A stretch of 64,000 nt of DNA from Putridiphycobacter sp045107045 (GTDB taxonomy: Bacteria > Bacteroidota > Bacteroidia > Flavobacteriales_D > Crocinitomicaceae). The first letter of the stretch is position 1. Every line of letters starts with the position of its first letter. This document shows, one piece after another, positions 16,305 to 25,477 of the stretch. The stretch lies in NCBI GenBank assembly GCA_045107045.1, contig JBGCFR010000009.1, positions 32,058 to 96,057 of the forward strand, written 5' to 3'. The position numbers and the translations under genes are program-made. The notes beneath the pieces were generated by a model that saw only the letters and a program-made list of their open reading frames with translations, made no database searches and was not told the DNA's origin.

Positions 16305-19300
16305 ATTGGAATGGTTAAAATCACTCTTGTTCCACAAGCAATATCGTCTTTATCTTTTAGATCAATGATGCTAATGCTTCCTTTTTTATTTTCAAGACGA
16401 TACATCTTTTCAATACGCTGTTTCGAAATATTCATTCCTTTGGACTGGTATGATGTTATTTGTTCTTTCTTTAATGCCATAGCTTTTTCACGCCCAATTC
16501 CATCATCTTCAATGGTACAAACTAATTCATCTTCATCTGCACAAATATGAATAGTCAATTTACCTTTTCTTTTCAAGGTCATTAATCCATGCCAAATAGC
16601 ATTCTCAACATATGGTTGCAAAATTAATGGTGGAATTTTAATGTATCCAGCATCTATGTTTTTCCCTATTTCAATTGAATAGTCGAAGTGATTCTCAAAT
16701 CGCAATTGCTCTAGCTTTATGTATAGAGTTAACGTTTCTAATTCTTCCTCCAATGCTATTTTATTAAAACTTGAGTTGTTTAAAATTTTACGAATTAAAG
16801 CCGAAAAATCAGCCAAGTATTTTGCAGCTTCTCTAGGTTCTTTCTTCATCACAAACCGGTTAATAGAATTAAGGCTGTTGAACAAAAAATGAGGATTCAT
16901 TTGCGATCGAAGAGAAACCATTTCCATTTCAAGTAATTGTTTTTTAAATAGAACTTTTTGTTCGGCCGCTTTTCTTAGTCGTTTATTTCTTCGATAAACA
17001 ATAAAACCTATCAAACCAATTATGCAGGCAACAGCTAAGATCTTAAATACAAGTGTTTCGTAAAATGCTTTGGGAATAAAAACTACCAACATTTTTGTTG
17101 GACTCCAGTCACCATGATTACTCTTACACTTCACTTTAAAAGTATACCAGCCTGGGAGCAGATTGGCATATGAAGCGACCGTCCTACTTTCTGCATCAAT
17201 CCAATCTTTGTCCCAACCGACTAACTGATAATGGTAAGCATTGTTTTTATGATCAAAAAAATTAATCCCAGTATAACGAAACTCTAAATTGGTTTCTTCT
17301 CTTTCTAGTAAAAGCGTGTCAAAATCAATAATTTGCTTATCTACTTCATATAATGTTCCGTTTACTTTTACTTTTTCAAGATATACTTTTGGAATCGACT
17401 TTATCTGAAATAAATCTTTGGGGTCAAACTTCATATACCCCCCAAATGCTGTTACGTAGAACCTATTATTTGGGTCAATAATGATAGTGGGAAAATAATT
17501 ATTACCAATATATCCTGATTCGTATCCAAAAGTTCTAAAAGAAAAGGTTTCTGTGTTTAAACAAGAGATATCTTTATTGGTTATCCACCATAAATATTTA
17601 TCGTGAGCAATGCACTCAAAACTTTTTTTATTGGTAAGGTCTAGAAACTCGTTTAATTGTAAAACTTCCTGGTCCGGACTTAAATTAGGATCAATACGAT
17701 AAAGTCCGCCAGGAAGAGACGTAATCCAAATAAAACCTTGCGAATCTTCTACAACATTTAAAGGTTGAAATCCATTTAGTCCGGTTGGATTGTTTATTTC
17801 TACTTTATATGTAATGGCCGACTTACTTTCTAAATTGTACCTTACTAATCCCTTTTGATATAGTACCCAAAGTTCATTTCGATCAGGAACTTCCCTAATA
17901 TCCTCAATATAACTTTTTTCTAGAGTTAACAAATCATCTACTTTTTCGTCATTTATTTCCCTTATTTGACCCATATTAAAATCAAACCCAAAAAAAGCAC
18001 CCTTTTCCTTTCCGGCAAACCAATAGTTGCCTTTCGCTCCTTCACAAATAATCCAAGGTTCTAGTCTGCTTGTAAGCTTTGTTAATTCAACTGATTTTGT
18101 ATATGGTAACATAGTGTGTTTAGCCTCATTCCAAATGTATATTGCTTTGCATGTATGCATATAACAGTTTCCTTTTTTGTCAACCATTATTTTATATATG
18201 TGCATGCCAATATCCAATTCCGGGATTTTGTTGTTGAAACTTAATTGCTCGTATTCCCCTGTTTTGTGATCTAATAAAAATGCACCTTGTCCAGCTATTG
18301 TACTGATAAAAGTTCGCCTATTACTCGAATCTATATACAAATCACTAACACGATAAAAAGCAGAATTGATTAATTTTTCTGATTTAACTCTGTTGAAATG
18401 TATGCCTTGTTTTTGCGGATTTAAACAAGTGATTCCATTTCTAAAACCCGACCAAAGATTATTTTGATAGTCACGATACAGATGAATGCACATTGCTACT
18501 TCAGGTCCATCACTGCTTTTACTTAGCTCATTATTAAAAGACGAAAATTTGCCTGTTTTTGTATTGAAAATTGTTAATCCATAGCTTGTGGCGCACCAAA
18601 TTGTATTTTCATCACGACGAAGTAAAGAGGTAACCCCAACAAAAGATTGGTCAATACTATTTACAGGGTCTATTTCAAATAATTCAAATCTGTTTTCATA
18701 TCGCATATATTTTAAGATCCCTAAACGTGTAGCTGCCAACCATATTACACTATCACCCTCAAATAAAAATGACCTTATCTGACAGTTACTATAATTAGTC
18801 CCTAAATCGTCTAAAAGATAGTCAAGACTATTTTCCTCTTTTGTTTTTTTATTAAAAGTTGATAAGCCAGATCTCCCGCTTACCCACAACAAATTTGGGT
18901 CAATATTGTCAACGACTACATGTCCTAGATCTATACCCCTTTCTAGTGATTTAAACTGCTCAAATTTCCGTGTGTCTAAATTAAAACTTGACATCCCACC
19001 CTCTCGTGTGGTAATCCAAATTAGTCCGTCATTATCTTGACAAAGACCAGTTATTACGTTACCCGAAATGGAAGTTGAATCATCCACTATTTTTTGATAG
19101 GACTCGAATTTATTACTATTCTTTTTCTTAATGGCTATACCATTCAAAGTACCTATAATTAAGGTTCCCTCTTTATCTAGTAGCATCACTATAATGGAGT
19201 TGGATGGAATACTAGTGCTGTCAAAGGGATCATTATAAAAGGTTTCGTAAGATAATCCATCAAATTTTTGGAGACCAAAATTGGTCCCAATCCATAAGTA

Positions 19301-19462
19301 ACCAAGCGAATCCATGCAAAATGAATTGACATGATTTTGGTTTGGACGATCGTCGTTTCGTATATTAACAAAGTTGTAGTTATACTCTTGCCCATAGGTG
19401 AATACTGAAAGAATGAACTGAGTTATTACAATTAAGTTTTTAAATATGTTTACTTTTTGCAA
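16301..19462 (-). CDS. Reg_prop sensor kinase, LytS/YehU (His_kinase) type
   Basis: 1053 residues. A signal segment (1-24) leads to a long periplasmic propeller region (repeats such as GYLWIGTNFGLQKFDG, GLIWITTREGGMSSF, GFIWITSLPGGLYRI), a Y_Y_Y domain (about 705-785, with YHYQLVGWDKDWIDA), one membrane helix (about 790-812) and a short coiled coil. The His_kinase domain has MNPHFLFNSLNSINRF with its phospho-acceptor His, and the ATPase part has PPLILQPYVENAIWHG and EDDGIG. The start appears to be TTG at 19462, as no ATG occurs until well into the propeller. It overlaps the LytTR regulator by four bases. Confidence 0.92.
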   Translation of the reverse strand: MQKVNIFKNLIVITQFILSVFTYGQEYNYNFVNIRNDDRPNQNHVNSFCMDSLGYLWIGTNFGLQKFDGLSYETFYNDPFDSTSIPSNSIIVMLLDKEGTLIIGTLNGIAIKKKNSNKFESYQKIVDDSTSISGNVITGLCQDNDGLIWITTREGGMSSFNLDTRKFEQFKSLERGIDLGHVVVDNIDPNLLWVSGRSGLSTFNKKTKEENSLDYLLDDLGTNYSNCQIRSFLFEGDSVIWLAATRLGILKYMRYENRFELFEIDPVNSIDQSFVGVTSLLRRDENTIWCATSYGLTIFNTKTGKFSSFNNELSKSSDGPEVAMCIHLYRDYQNNLWSGFRNGITCLNPQKQGIHFNRVKSEKLINSAFYRVSDLYIDSSNRRTFISTIAGQGAFLLDHKTGEYEQLSFNNKIPELDIGMHIYKIMVDKKGNCYMHTCKAIYIWNEAKHTMLPYTKSVELTKLTSRLEPWIICEGAKGNYWFAGKEKGAFFGFDFNMGQIREINDEKVDDLLTLEKSYIEDIREVPDRNELWVLYQKGLVRYNLESKSAITYKVEINNPTGLNGFQPLNVVEDSQGFIWITSLPGGLYRIDPNLSPDQEVLQLNEFLDLTNKKSFECIAHDKYLWWITNKDISCLNTETFSFRTFGYESGYIGNNYFPTIIIDPNNRFYVTAFGGYMKFDPKDLFQIKSIPKVYLEKVKVNGTLYEVDKQIIDFDTLLLEREETNLEFRYTGINFFDHKNNAYHYQLVGWDKDWIDAESRTVASYANLLPGWYTFKVKCKSNHGDWSPTKMLVVFIPKAFYETLVFKILAVACIIGLIGFIVYRRNKRLRKAAEQKVLFKKQLLEMEMVSLRSQMNPHFLFNSLNSINRFVMKKEPREAAKYLADFSALIRKILNNSSFNKIALEEELETLTLYIKLEQLRFENHFDYSIEIGKNIDAGYIKIPPLILQPYVENAIWHGLMTLKRKGKLTIHICADEDELVCTIEDDGIGREKAMALKKEQITSYQSKGMNISKQRIEKMYRLENKKGSISIIDLKDKDDIACGTRVILTIPI

Positions 19463-19902
19463 GGTAAATACGATTTATGGTACCACCCTACTCTAGTTTT
19501 TAGAGTAGGTGTTAAACAACTAAGATAGTAATATTCATAAACTAAATCTGCACTAGTTTATAAGCAATTTTGAGTATTTCTTATGTAGTATTTTGAATTA
19601 AATTAGTCTAAGCGAAAGCAAGAGTCACGAAAAAGAACAAGCATCTGTATAGACTTAATTGGATAATTTCGCTGCTGAGGTTTTGATCCTGATTAGACTC
19701 AAATTTGTTTAAAAAGTGGCATTATTTTTAAAAAATCAGGAAATCATATAGATGATAATTTGAAAGGCTCAATTGAACTATTTTCCTTTAATTAGCCCTA
19801 AAGTCTTTAATCAACAAGAAAAGAGAGATTGTGTCAATATCGAAAATCCATTTTACAAAACGTAAGACTTAATTATACCGTTTGAGACTTTTACAGAAAT
19901 TC
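19463..19902. other. 440-base gap upstream of the LytS-type kinase
   Basis: No credible gene. It holds a strong hairpin close to the kinase start (19487-19509) and two copies of AGACTTAATT (about 19644 and 19866). No TAnnTTTG element for the kinase was found. The right end lies beyond the 3' end of pxpC; no clear terminator is seen there. Confidence 0.5.
19487..19509 (-). promoter_or_regulatory. Perfect 9-bp inverted repeat in the kinase leader or operator
   Basis: CCTACTCTA (19487-19495) and TAGAGTAGG (19501-19509) form a perfect inverted repeat around a five-base loop, 25 bases before the kinase start. No T-run follows on the minus strand, so it is not a plain terminator. It may be an operator or an RNA hairpin affecting translation from the TTG start. 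Confidence 0.4.
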
Positions 19903-20757
19903 TTATTGACCTTTACTTAACTCAAATCCAATCATCTTTCCAAACTGTATTTGCGATAGATGATCCTGCGCCACTTTAGTCAGTTGCAATACTCTTGCAT
20001 AACCGCCGGTAGTTTGCGCGTCTCTACCAAGTATAATTAATTGTCCCGAAGGAGTTAATTGAACCGTTCCAGGCATAACCGGTGATGTAATAATTTCTTT
20101 AGCAGTTAAGTTCATACTATGGGTTAATCGATATCCCATGCGATTACTCTGACTTGAAACCTTGAGTTCTTGATTAAGTATATTCTCTTTCATTTCAGAA
20201 GATAGATGTTCAAATTCAGGCCCTTTAAAGACTTCTATTTCTTTGATATTAAAAATAGAATGATTCCAATTTGAACCATTATTTACTTTCGATAATTTTG
20301 GAATACCTGTTTTAAAAAATAATTGTCCCCCTTTTTTTAAAAAACGGCATTTTGTAATATTAGGGTAATAACTAGCACTCCCCATCAAAGATTCAGATTC
20401 AAACCCACCAAGGATTGCTAAATAAGTTCGCATACCTTTTTTGACAGGCCCAAACTTAAGGACATCTCCTTTTAGAATTGATAGTACTGTGTTGTTTTCA
20501 ACAATTTGATTATTGACTGATGGCATAAATTCAGCACCAGAAATGGCAATTTGGCAGGCTTCGTTAAACTTTAGAATGGGACCAATTAATGTAATTTCTA
20601 GTACAGGTGCATTCTCTGAGTTGTTCAATATTCTATTAGATAACTTAGCCGAATATTGATCCATAGCCCCCGAGACTGGCACGCCATATTTCCGATAACC
20701 GATTCTGCCTAAATCTTGAATTGATGAATATAGTCCTGACTCAAGTATTTCAATCAT
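19903..20757 (-). CDS. pxpC: 5-oxoprolinase subunit PxpC
   Basis: 284 residues covering the whole biotin-dependent-carboxyltransferase-like (KipA/AHS2) fold. Visible family marks are SIQDLGRIGYRKYGVPVSGAMD at the N-terminus (in two parts), ISGAEF, LKFGPVKKGMRTYLAILGGF, SNRMGYRL, and the C-terminal TPSGQLIILGRDAQTTGGYARVLQ segment. With PxpA and PxpB it hydrolyses 5-oxoproline (pyroglutamate) to glutamate with ATP in the cytoplasm. Its start overlaps the end of pxpB by eight bases; last gene of the operon. Confidence 0.94.
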   Translation of the reverse strand: MIEILESGLYSSIQDLGRIGYRKYGVPVSGAMDQYSAKLSNRILNNSENAPVLEITLIGPILKFNEACQIAISGAEFMPSVNNQIVENNTVLSILKGDVLKFGPVKKGMRTYLAILGGFESESLMGSASYYPNITKCRFLKKGGQLFFKTGIPKLSKVNNGSNWNHSIFNIKEIEVFKGPEFEHLSSEMKENILNQELKVSSQSNRMGYRLTHSMNLTAKEIITSPVMPGTVQLTPSGQLIILGRDAQTTGGYARVLQLTKVAQDHLSQIQFGKMIGFELSKGQ

Positions 20758-21475
20758 CTTTAATCTCCTTTCTTATTTTATATCCATTCAATTGAACTTG
20801 CCTTTCGATAGTTTGAAATTCAGACAATGAAATGTTTTCAAATTGAACATAATCACCAGGTTTGCAAAGCACTGGTACATTACTGGTTTGTTCAAATAAT
20901 TTCAAAGGAGTTCTTCCAACAATTTGCCATCCTCCTGGGCTATCTTGCGGGTAGATACCGGTTTGCCCTCCTCCAATACCAACACTTCCTTTTGGAATTT
21001 CTAGTCTAGGTCTGCTTAAGCGAGGACTGTGTAGTGACGGAGTTAATCCTCCTAAATACATGAAGCCAGGCAAGAAACCTGTAAAATAAACCTTATAAAT
21101 TTGTGCTGTATGCATTTCTATCAATTCACTTATCCTAATATTCTTTTGATGTGCTAGAGTTTCAATGTCTAATCCAAAACTAGTATCATAACATACAGGA
21201 ATTGTATATAGGTACTTTGTAATTTCAATTGTCGACAAATTTTGCAGGTCAACTCTCTCAATTTGAAAAATCAGATTTAAAATATCAGGTTCATTTTTTA
21301 AAATCACTAATAAAGATTGATAGCCAATATTAGTTTCCTGAATTAAATTTGAATGTTCTTTTTCAATCCAGCTTTGATAATTGAGTACAATTTGATGAAT
21401 TTTAATATTAATCTTTTCAGGCCAATTAAGTAGTAGGCAATTTTCGCCATATTGAATAATTTTCGGCTTCAACAT
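20750..21475 (-). CDS. pxpB: 5-oxoprolinase subunit PxpB
   Basis: 241 residues of the KipI/AHS1 family. Key segments are YTIPVCYDTSFGLDIETLA, YKVYFTGFLPGFMYLGGL, RLEIPKGSVGIGGGQTGIYP and SPGGWQIVGRTPLKLF, all in family order. It works with PxpC as the kinase/carboxylase-like half of ATP-dependent oxoprolinase. The ATG directly abuts the pxpA stop codon, and the end overlaps pxpC, so the three are translated together. Confidence 0.94.
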   Translation of the reverse strand: MLKPKIIQYGENCLLLNWPEKINIKIHQIVLNYQSWIEKEHSNLIQETNIGYQSLLVILKNEPDILNLIFQIERVDLQNLSTIEITKYLYTIPVCYDTSFGLDIETLAHQKNIRISELIEMHTAQIYKVYFTGFLPGFMYLGGLTPSLHSPRLSRPRLEIPKGSVGIGGGQTGIYPQDSPGGWQIVGRTPLKLFEQTSNVPVLCKPGDYVQFENISLSEFQTIERQVQLNGYKIRKEIKDD

Positions 21476-22210
21476 TTACTTAATTATTAAATCGTTTTGA
21501 TAAAGTTGATCATTGATGTATTCCATAATTTCAATTGCCATTTCGTGATCACCATGAATACAAAAGGTATCAGCCGAAATAGTTATTCTTTTACCATCAA
21601 TTGAAACGACCTCCTGATGTTTTATAAAATAATATAATTGCCTCCAAGCCATTTTCGGAGAGCTAATTATTGCATTTTTATCCATCCGATTAACCAAACT
21701 TAAATCAGAATGATATGACCGATCTATAAAAGCTTCGCGACAGATTTCAAACTGATTCTGTTTTATTTTAGCTAATTCAGATTGATAAGGTGTGTAGAGT
21801 TTACATTTAATATTAGTTTTTATTAAGGCTTCAAATATTAAAGTTGCCATTGCAGAAGAACTAGAAGCTAAATTATACAAGGCACCATGTAATTTAATAT
21901 GATTTAATTCCGCATTTTCTTCATCACAAATAGACTTGAAATTCATTATCTGATTATATATGGAGTGTTTCAATTCATTGTCTTCAATTTTCATGACTTG
22001 ACGTCCAAAATTTTTATAATCTGGGTATGATGGATGTGCTCCGATTTTTACATTATTTTTTTTTGCGAGTCTAATCGCATTTATCATACTTTCTCTATCC
22101 CCAAAATGGCCTCCGCAAGCAATATTACAAGATGAGATATAATGCATTAATTTGGCATCATTTCTTGCTCCTTCTCCTAAATCACAATTGATATCAATGT
22201 GTTGTAGCAT
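21476..22210 (-). CDS. pxpA: 5-oxoprolinase subunit PxpA (LamB/YcsF family)
   Basis: 244 residues with the full LamB/YcsF signature: DINCDLGEG at the N-terminus, SCNIACGGHFGDRESM, KIGAHPSYPD, HIKLHGALYNLA and the C-terminal FCIHGDHEMA. This subunit is thought to open the oxoproline ring using the activated intermediate made by PxpBC. Its start overlaps the transporter stop as TAATG, which places transporter and enzyme in one translational unit. Confidence 0.95.
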   Translation of the reverse strand: MLQHIDINCDLGEGARNDAKLMHYISSCNIACGGHFGDRESMINAIRLAKKNNVKIGAHPSYPDYKNFGRQVMKIEDNELKHSIYNQIMNFKSICDEENAELNHIKLHGALYNLASSSSAMATLIFEALIKTNIKCKLYTPYQSELAKIKQNQFEICREAFIDRSYHSDLSLVNRMDKNAIISSPKMAWRQLYYFIKHQEVVSIDGKRITISADTFCIHGDHEMAIEIMEYINDQLYQNDLIIK

Positions 22211-23433
22211 TAGAAGAAGATATTATAAAAAGTTTTCGCACTCAAAATTACTGTTATCAATATAATTGCAGCCGTCAGAATGTTTTGCCAAATAGAATTT
22301 TTATGTTGACCAACTATTTTACTTTGGTTAAGTATATACCATAAAAAAATAGCAATAATTGGCAACAATAGACCATTCGCAATTTGAGCAAACCTAATTA
22401 TTTCTACTGACTTAAAATTTAGGGAGGCGGTAACCACTCCAATTCCTAAAACTAGCATCCAAACAAACCTAAATGGTCTTGATTTTATGTTACCAGTCCA
22501 ACCAAAACAACCTTTTGCTACATAGGCGGCAGCTATAGGTGCAGTAATTGCAGAGGTAATTCCGGCTGCAAATAAACCTGCACCCAAAAAATATTTTGCA
22601 TTGATACCAAATAGAGGCACTAAGCCTTTTGCTAAATCAGATCCGTTTGTAATTTCCCCGCTATTAATAGCTGCTGCAGAAATTACTATTGCCATGGAAA
22701 CAAACCCTCCCAATACAATGGAAATAATTGTATCATTTTGAGCTTTTCTCAAATCTGTATGCGCTGTCCATTTCTCCCTAATTAGCGCTGAATGAAGAAA
22801 TAAATTGTAAGGCACAACTGTTGTTCCCACGAGCCCAATAATAGTTAATAAACTTCCCTCTGGCTGGTTAGGAATAAACAATCCTTTCAATACCTCCAAC
22901 CAATTTGGGTTAGTTAATATAGCTGCTGATATAAATGATAAACTCATTAATAAAACCAAACTGATTAATACCTTTTCAAGAAACTTATAATTACCAATAA
23001 ATAAAATAACAAATGCAAGTGCACCTAAAAATAAAACCAGGTAATTAACACGAATGTTACCAAAAATTATTTCTGAGTTAGGCCAAATGATTTCCAACCC
23101 CAAGACCCCACCACTTATATTTCCAGCTTCGTATGCTGAATTACCAATTAAAATAGCTGCTAACATCAAACCCACTACAGCCCATTTTAGCCATTTATTC
23201 GGCACTTGAGATTTAACGGCCTCTGCTAATCCATGACCATAAATCAGTCCTAATCGAGCCGCCATTTCTTGTAAAACAATAGTAGCTACTATGGAAAGTA
23301 AAACTGCCCATAATAATGTAAACCCAAATGATGCTCCTGAGATTGTGCAAACAGTAACCGTGCCTGGGCCAATGAACGCAGCTGCTACCAAGGTGCCTGG
23401 GCCAATATTCTTAAATAGATTACGCTTTTTCAT
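22210..23433 (-). CDS. NRAMP-family transporter lacking metal-ligand residues, in the pxp operon
   Basis: 407 residues and about 11 membrane helices with the NRAMP fold (GASFGFTLLWAVLLS in TM1, LFLHSALIREKW after TM6). The metal-binding motifs are changed: TM1 has G22-P23-G24-T25 where metal transporters have DPGN, and TM6 has V207-P208-Y209 where they have MPH. First gene of the pxp operon, overlapping pxpA by one base. Bacillus subtilis also keeps an NRAMP-like gene (ycsG) beside ycsF. I infer that it imports 5-oxoproline or a related small molecule rather than Mn or Fe; that is not proven. Confidence 0.85.
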   Translation of the reverse strand: MKKRNLFKNIGPGTLVAAAFIGPGTVTVCTISGASFGFTLLWAVLLSIVATIVLQEMAARLGLIYGHGLAEAVKSQVPNKWLKWAVVGLMLAAILIGNSAYEAGNISGGVLGLEIIWPNSEIIFGNIRVNYLVLFLGALAFVILFIGNYKFLEKVLISLVLLMSLSFISAAILTNPNWLEVLKGLFIPNQPEGSLLTIIGLVGTTVVPYNLFLHSALIREKWTAHTDLRKAQNDTIISIVLGGFVSMAIVISAAAINSGEITNGSDLAKGLVPLFGINAKYFLGAGLFAAGITSAITAPIAAAYVAKGCFGWTGNIKSRPFRFVWMLVLGIGVVTASLNFKSVEIIRFAQIANGLLLPIIAIFLWYILNQSKIVGQHKNSIWQNILTAAIILITVILSAKTFYNIFF

Positions 23434-23603
23434 AAAACGTTAAAACAGTAAATAATATTATCAACTATCTCCTTCTTAAATTTTGGAGTGAAATGTTATT
23501 ATAGCTTAAAGACTTAATCATTATCAATCTTCTTATTAGTTTTGACAACAATACTCTAAATGATAGACATAGACTAGGATGCATAATATTTAGTACGATT
23601 GGA

Positions 23604-25358
23604 TTATTTTTTAATGAACTTTTTTTTCATTAGTTCTCCACGACTACTAGTGTAGTTAAGAAAATAAACGCCTCTCCCTAAATCTGATACATCCACTTTT
23701 TTATAATCACTTGTAAACGCAATTGTTTTAATTAAGCGTCCAGTTAAATCTGTCACTGAAATAATACCATCACCTTTCTCAACACTTCTGACTGACAGCC
23801 ACTGTGTAGTTGGATTAGGGTAAATATTAAAATTAAATTCAGGAAATTCTTCAACTGCAAGTTCAGTAGCATCTAGCACGCTCAAAGAAATTGCTGGTAC
23901 TCGTTCTTCACCAAAGCCACGTCCGAAAAAAATCGAGTTCGCCGAGGTTGGCACCAATGGCTGCAAAAACTGATTCACATTTCGGGTGTAATCAATTCGA
24001 GTACTATACCCAATTGTTACGTATGAGTCCCAAGTTTGGACACAAGCTAAATACCGTTGATTGTCTTCAAATTGAACTGGCTCTGAAAAAGGAGTATAAA
24101 CCATTTCACTCTCCATATTAGGACCAAAACTATATGTTAAAGAGGTCATTAACTCTAAATCATCAAATGCAAAATTCGGGTCATTCAAATCTATAAAATT
24201 ATCATTCCATTTATAAAGAAGAACATCTGTAATGGTACCTTCTAAATCTTCGTTTGAATTCCATGCCACATCTGCACTATAGTACATGCCTTTAGCCGCA
24301 AGACGACTAGCATTAGCATCTTCATAAACGATACAAGTCGCAAAATTTTCATCAACAGACCTTAAATAGGTATTTGCCTCAGGCAACAATGAAGTAGTGT
24401 CCATATTACAGTAAGAAATAATACTATCAGACAAAACAAATTCATAGCTGATTTTATTATCAAAATCTGATTCATCAGCAACCCCTAATGAAACAGTATA
24501 GCTTAATGTATATGTCCCATTCGGATATGATGGCAATGAAAAAGAGGGTATGTTATTTGTTCCTCCAGTAAAAACTTCGACCGAATCACCATTGGCAACT
24601 GAAAAAGGTCCAGCCGTTTCAGTCCAAATACCACCTGGACCAGTTACGGATGCAGTTACGTTAACATTACTTTGAAGGTTTTGACCATAATTATAAATGG
24701 TTGTACCAACATCAAATCCAAATTCTGATGCATTGGCAGATGTTTTAGAAGAAGTTGCGCTAAATAATGGTGCCACTGTATTATTCTTTACAATTCCAGC
24801 ATCATCATCATATAACCCTAATTTACTTCCTATAAAAGCAACTACGTCTTCACCTGCATCTAATTTTGCTCTAATTATTTCTCCATCCGACTTTGAAATA
24901 AAGGCAAAAGGTATTGATGTAGATGGACCATCAGTTGTACCATCATAGCCAAAAACACCTTCTGTTCTATTTACCATAATTACTCCAACTGCTCCAGCAT
25001 TTTGCGCATTTAAGACTTTCGTTCCAGCATAGCAATCGTTAGTTGATGAACCATCATATCTATATACAAAAGCAATTTTTCCAGTTAAATCATTTATTAA
25101 AGTATTGCACCCCTCATTTGCATGTGGAATTCCTTGAGCATTTATTCCGGACAATCCATCATCAACAATTACAACGGTATCTTGAACAGCATCATTCGGA
25201 TCTAACAAATTAGCTAAGCCCCAATTTGGTGCATCACCATTGCTTGTAAACTCATATCCTCCTGCTATTGAGGCTGGCTCTATAACGGTAAATGATACTT
25301 GGCTAAATATCGAGTTAACCCATACAATAGCTACAATTACTAAACCTACTTTTTTCAT
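23604..25358 (-). CDS. Secreted PA-domain protein with T9SS sorting domain
   Basis: 584 residues. The signal peptide (about 1-19) is followed by a protease-associated (PA) domain (about 75-185, with GKIAFVYRYDG, AGAVGVIMVNRTEG and IPFAFISKSDGE), a CARDB-like beta domain (about 210-320, ANASEFGFDVGTTIYNYG), a further beta region, and a T9SS type-A C-terminal domain (about 510-584: FNIYPNPTTQWLSV, LGRGVYFLNYT). No catalytic motif of a peptidase is visible. It is probably a surface or released protein; the PA domain may bind peptides or other ligands. Single gene, flanked by gaps of 119 and 170 bases. Confidence 0.9.
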   Translation of the reverse strand: MKKVGLVIVAIVWVNSIFSQVSFTVIEPASIAGGYEFTSNGDAPNWGLANLLDPNDAVQDTVVIVDDGLSGINAQGIPHANEGCNTLINDLTGKIAFVYRYDGSSTNDCYAGTKVLNAQNAGAVGVIMVNRTEGVFGYDGTTDGPSTSIPFAFISKSDGEIIRAKLDAGEDVVAFIGSKLGLYDDDAGIVKNNTVAPLFSATSSKTSANASEFGFDVGTTIYNYGQNLQSNVNVTASVTGPGGIWTETAGPFSVANGDSVEVFTGGTNNIPSFSLPSYPNGTYTLSYTVSLGVADESDFDNKISYEFVLSDSIISYCNMDTTSLLPEANTYLRSVDENFATCIVYEDANASRLAAKGMYYSADVAWNSNEDLEGTITDVLLYKWNDNFIDLNDPNFAFDDLELMTSLTYSFGPNMESEMVYTPFSEPVQFEDNQRYLACVQTWDSYVTIGYSTRIDYTRNVNQFLQPLVPTSANSIFFGRGFGEERVPAISLSVLDATELAVEEFPEFNFNIYPNPTTQWLSVRSVEKGDGIISVTDLTGRLIKTIAFTSDYKKVDVSDLGRGVYFLNYTSSRGELMKKKFIKK

Positions 25359-25477
25359 GATTATTTATTTTTAGTATTATAAATGTACTTATTTTTCAAT
25401 AAGTCAATCTCTTGAGCCCTCAATAAATAATAGAATCATTTTAACTAATAATAATTTTACCTGAAAAGCGCTAAAAT

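Noticed and set aside
23480..23530. Sigma70-like TTGATA-N18-TATAAT on the minus strand before the NRAMP gene
   Set aside because: The housekeeping sigma factor of Bacteroidota reads TTG and TAnnTTTG, not TATAAT. In a region this AT-rich such a match is expected by chance.
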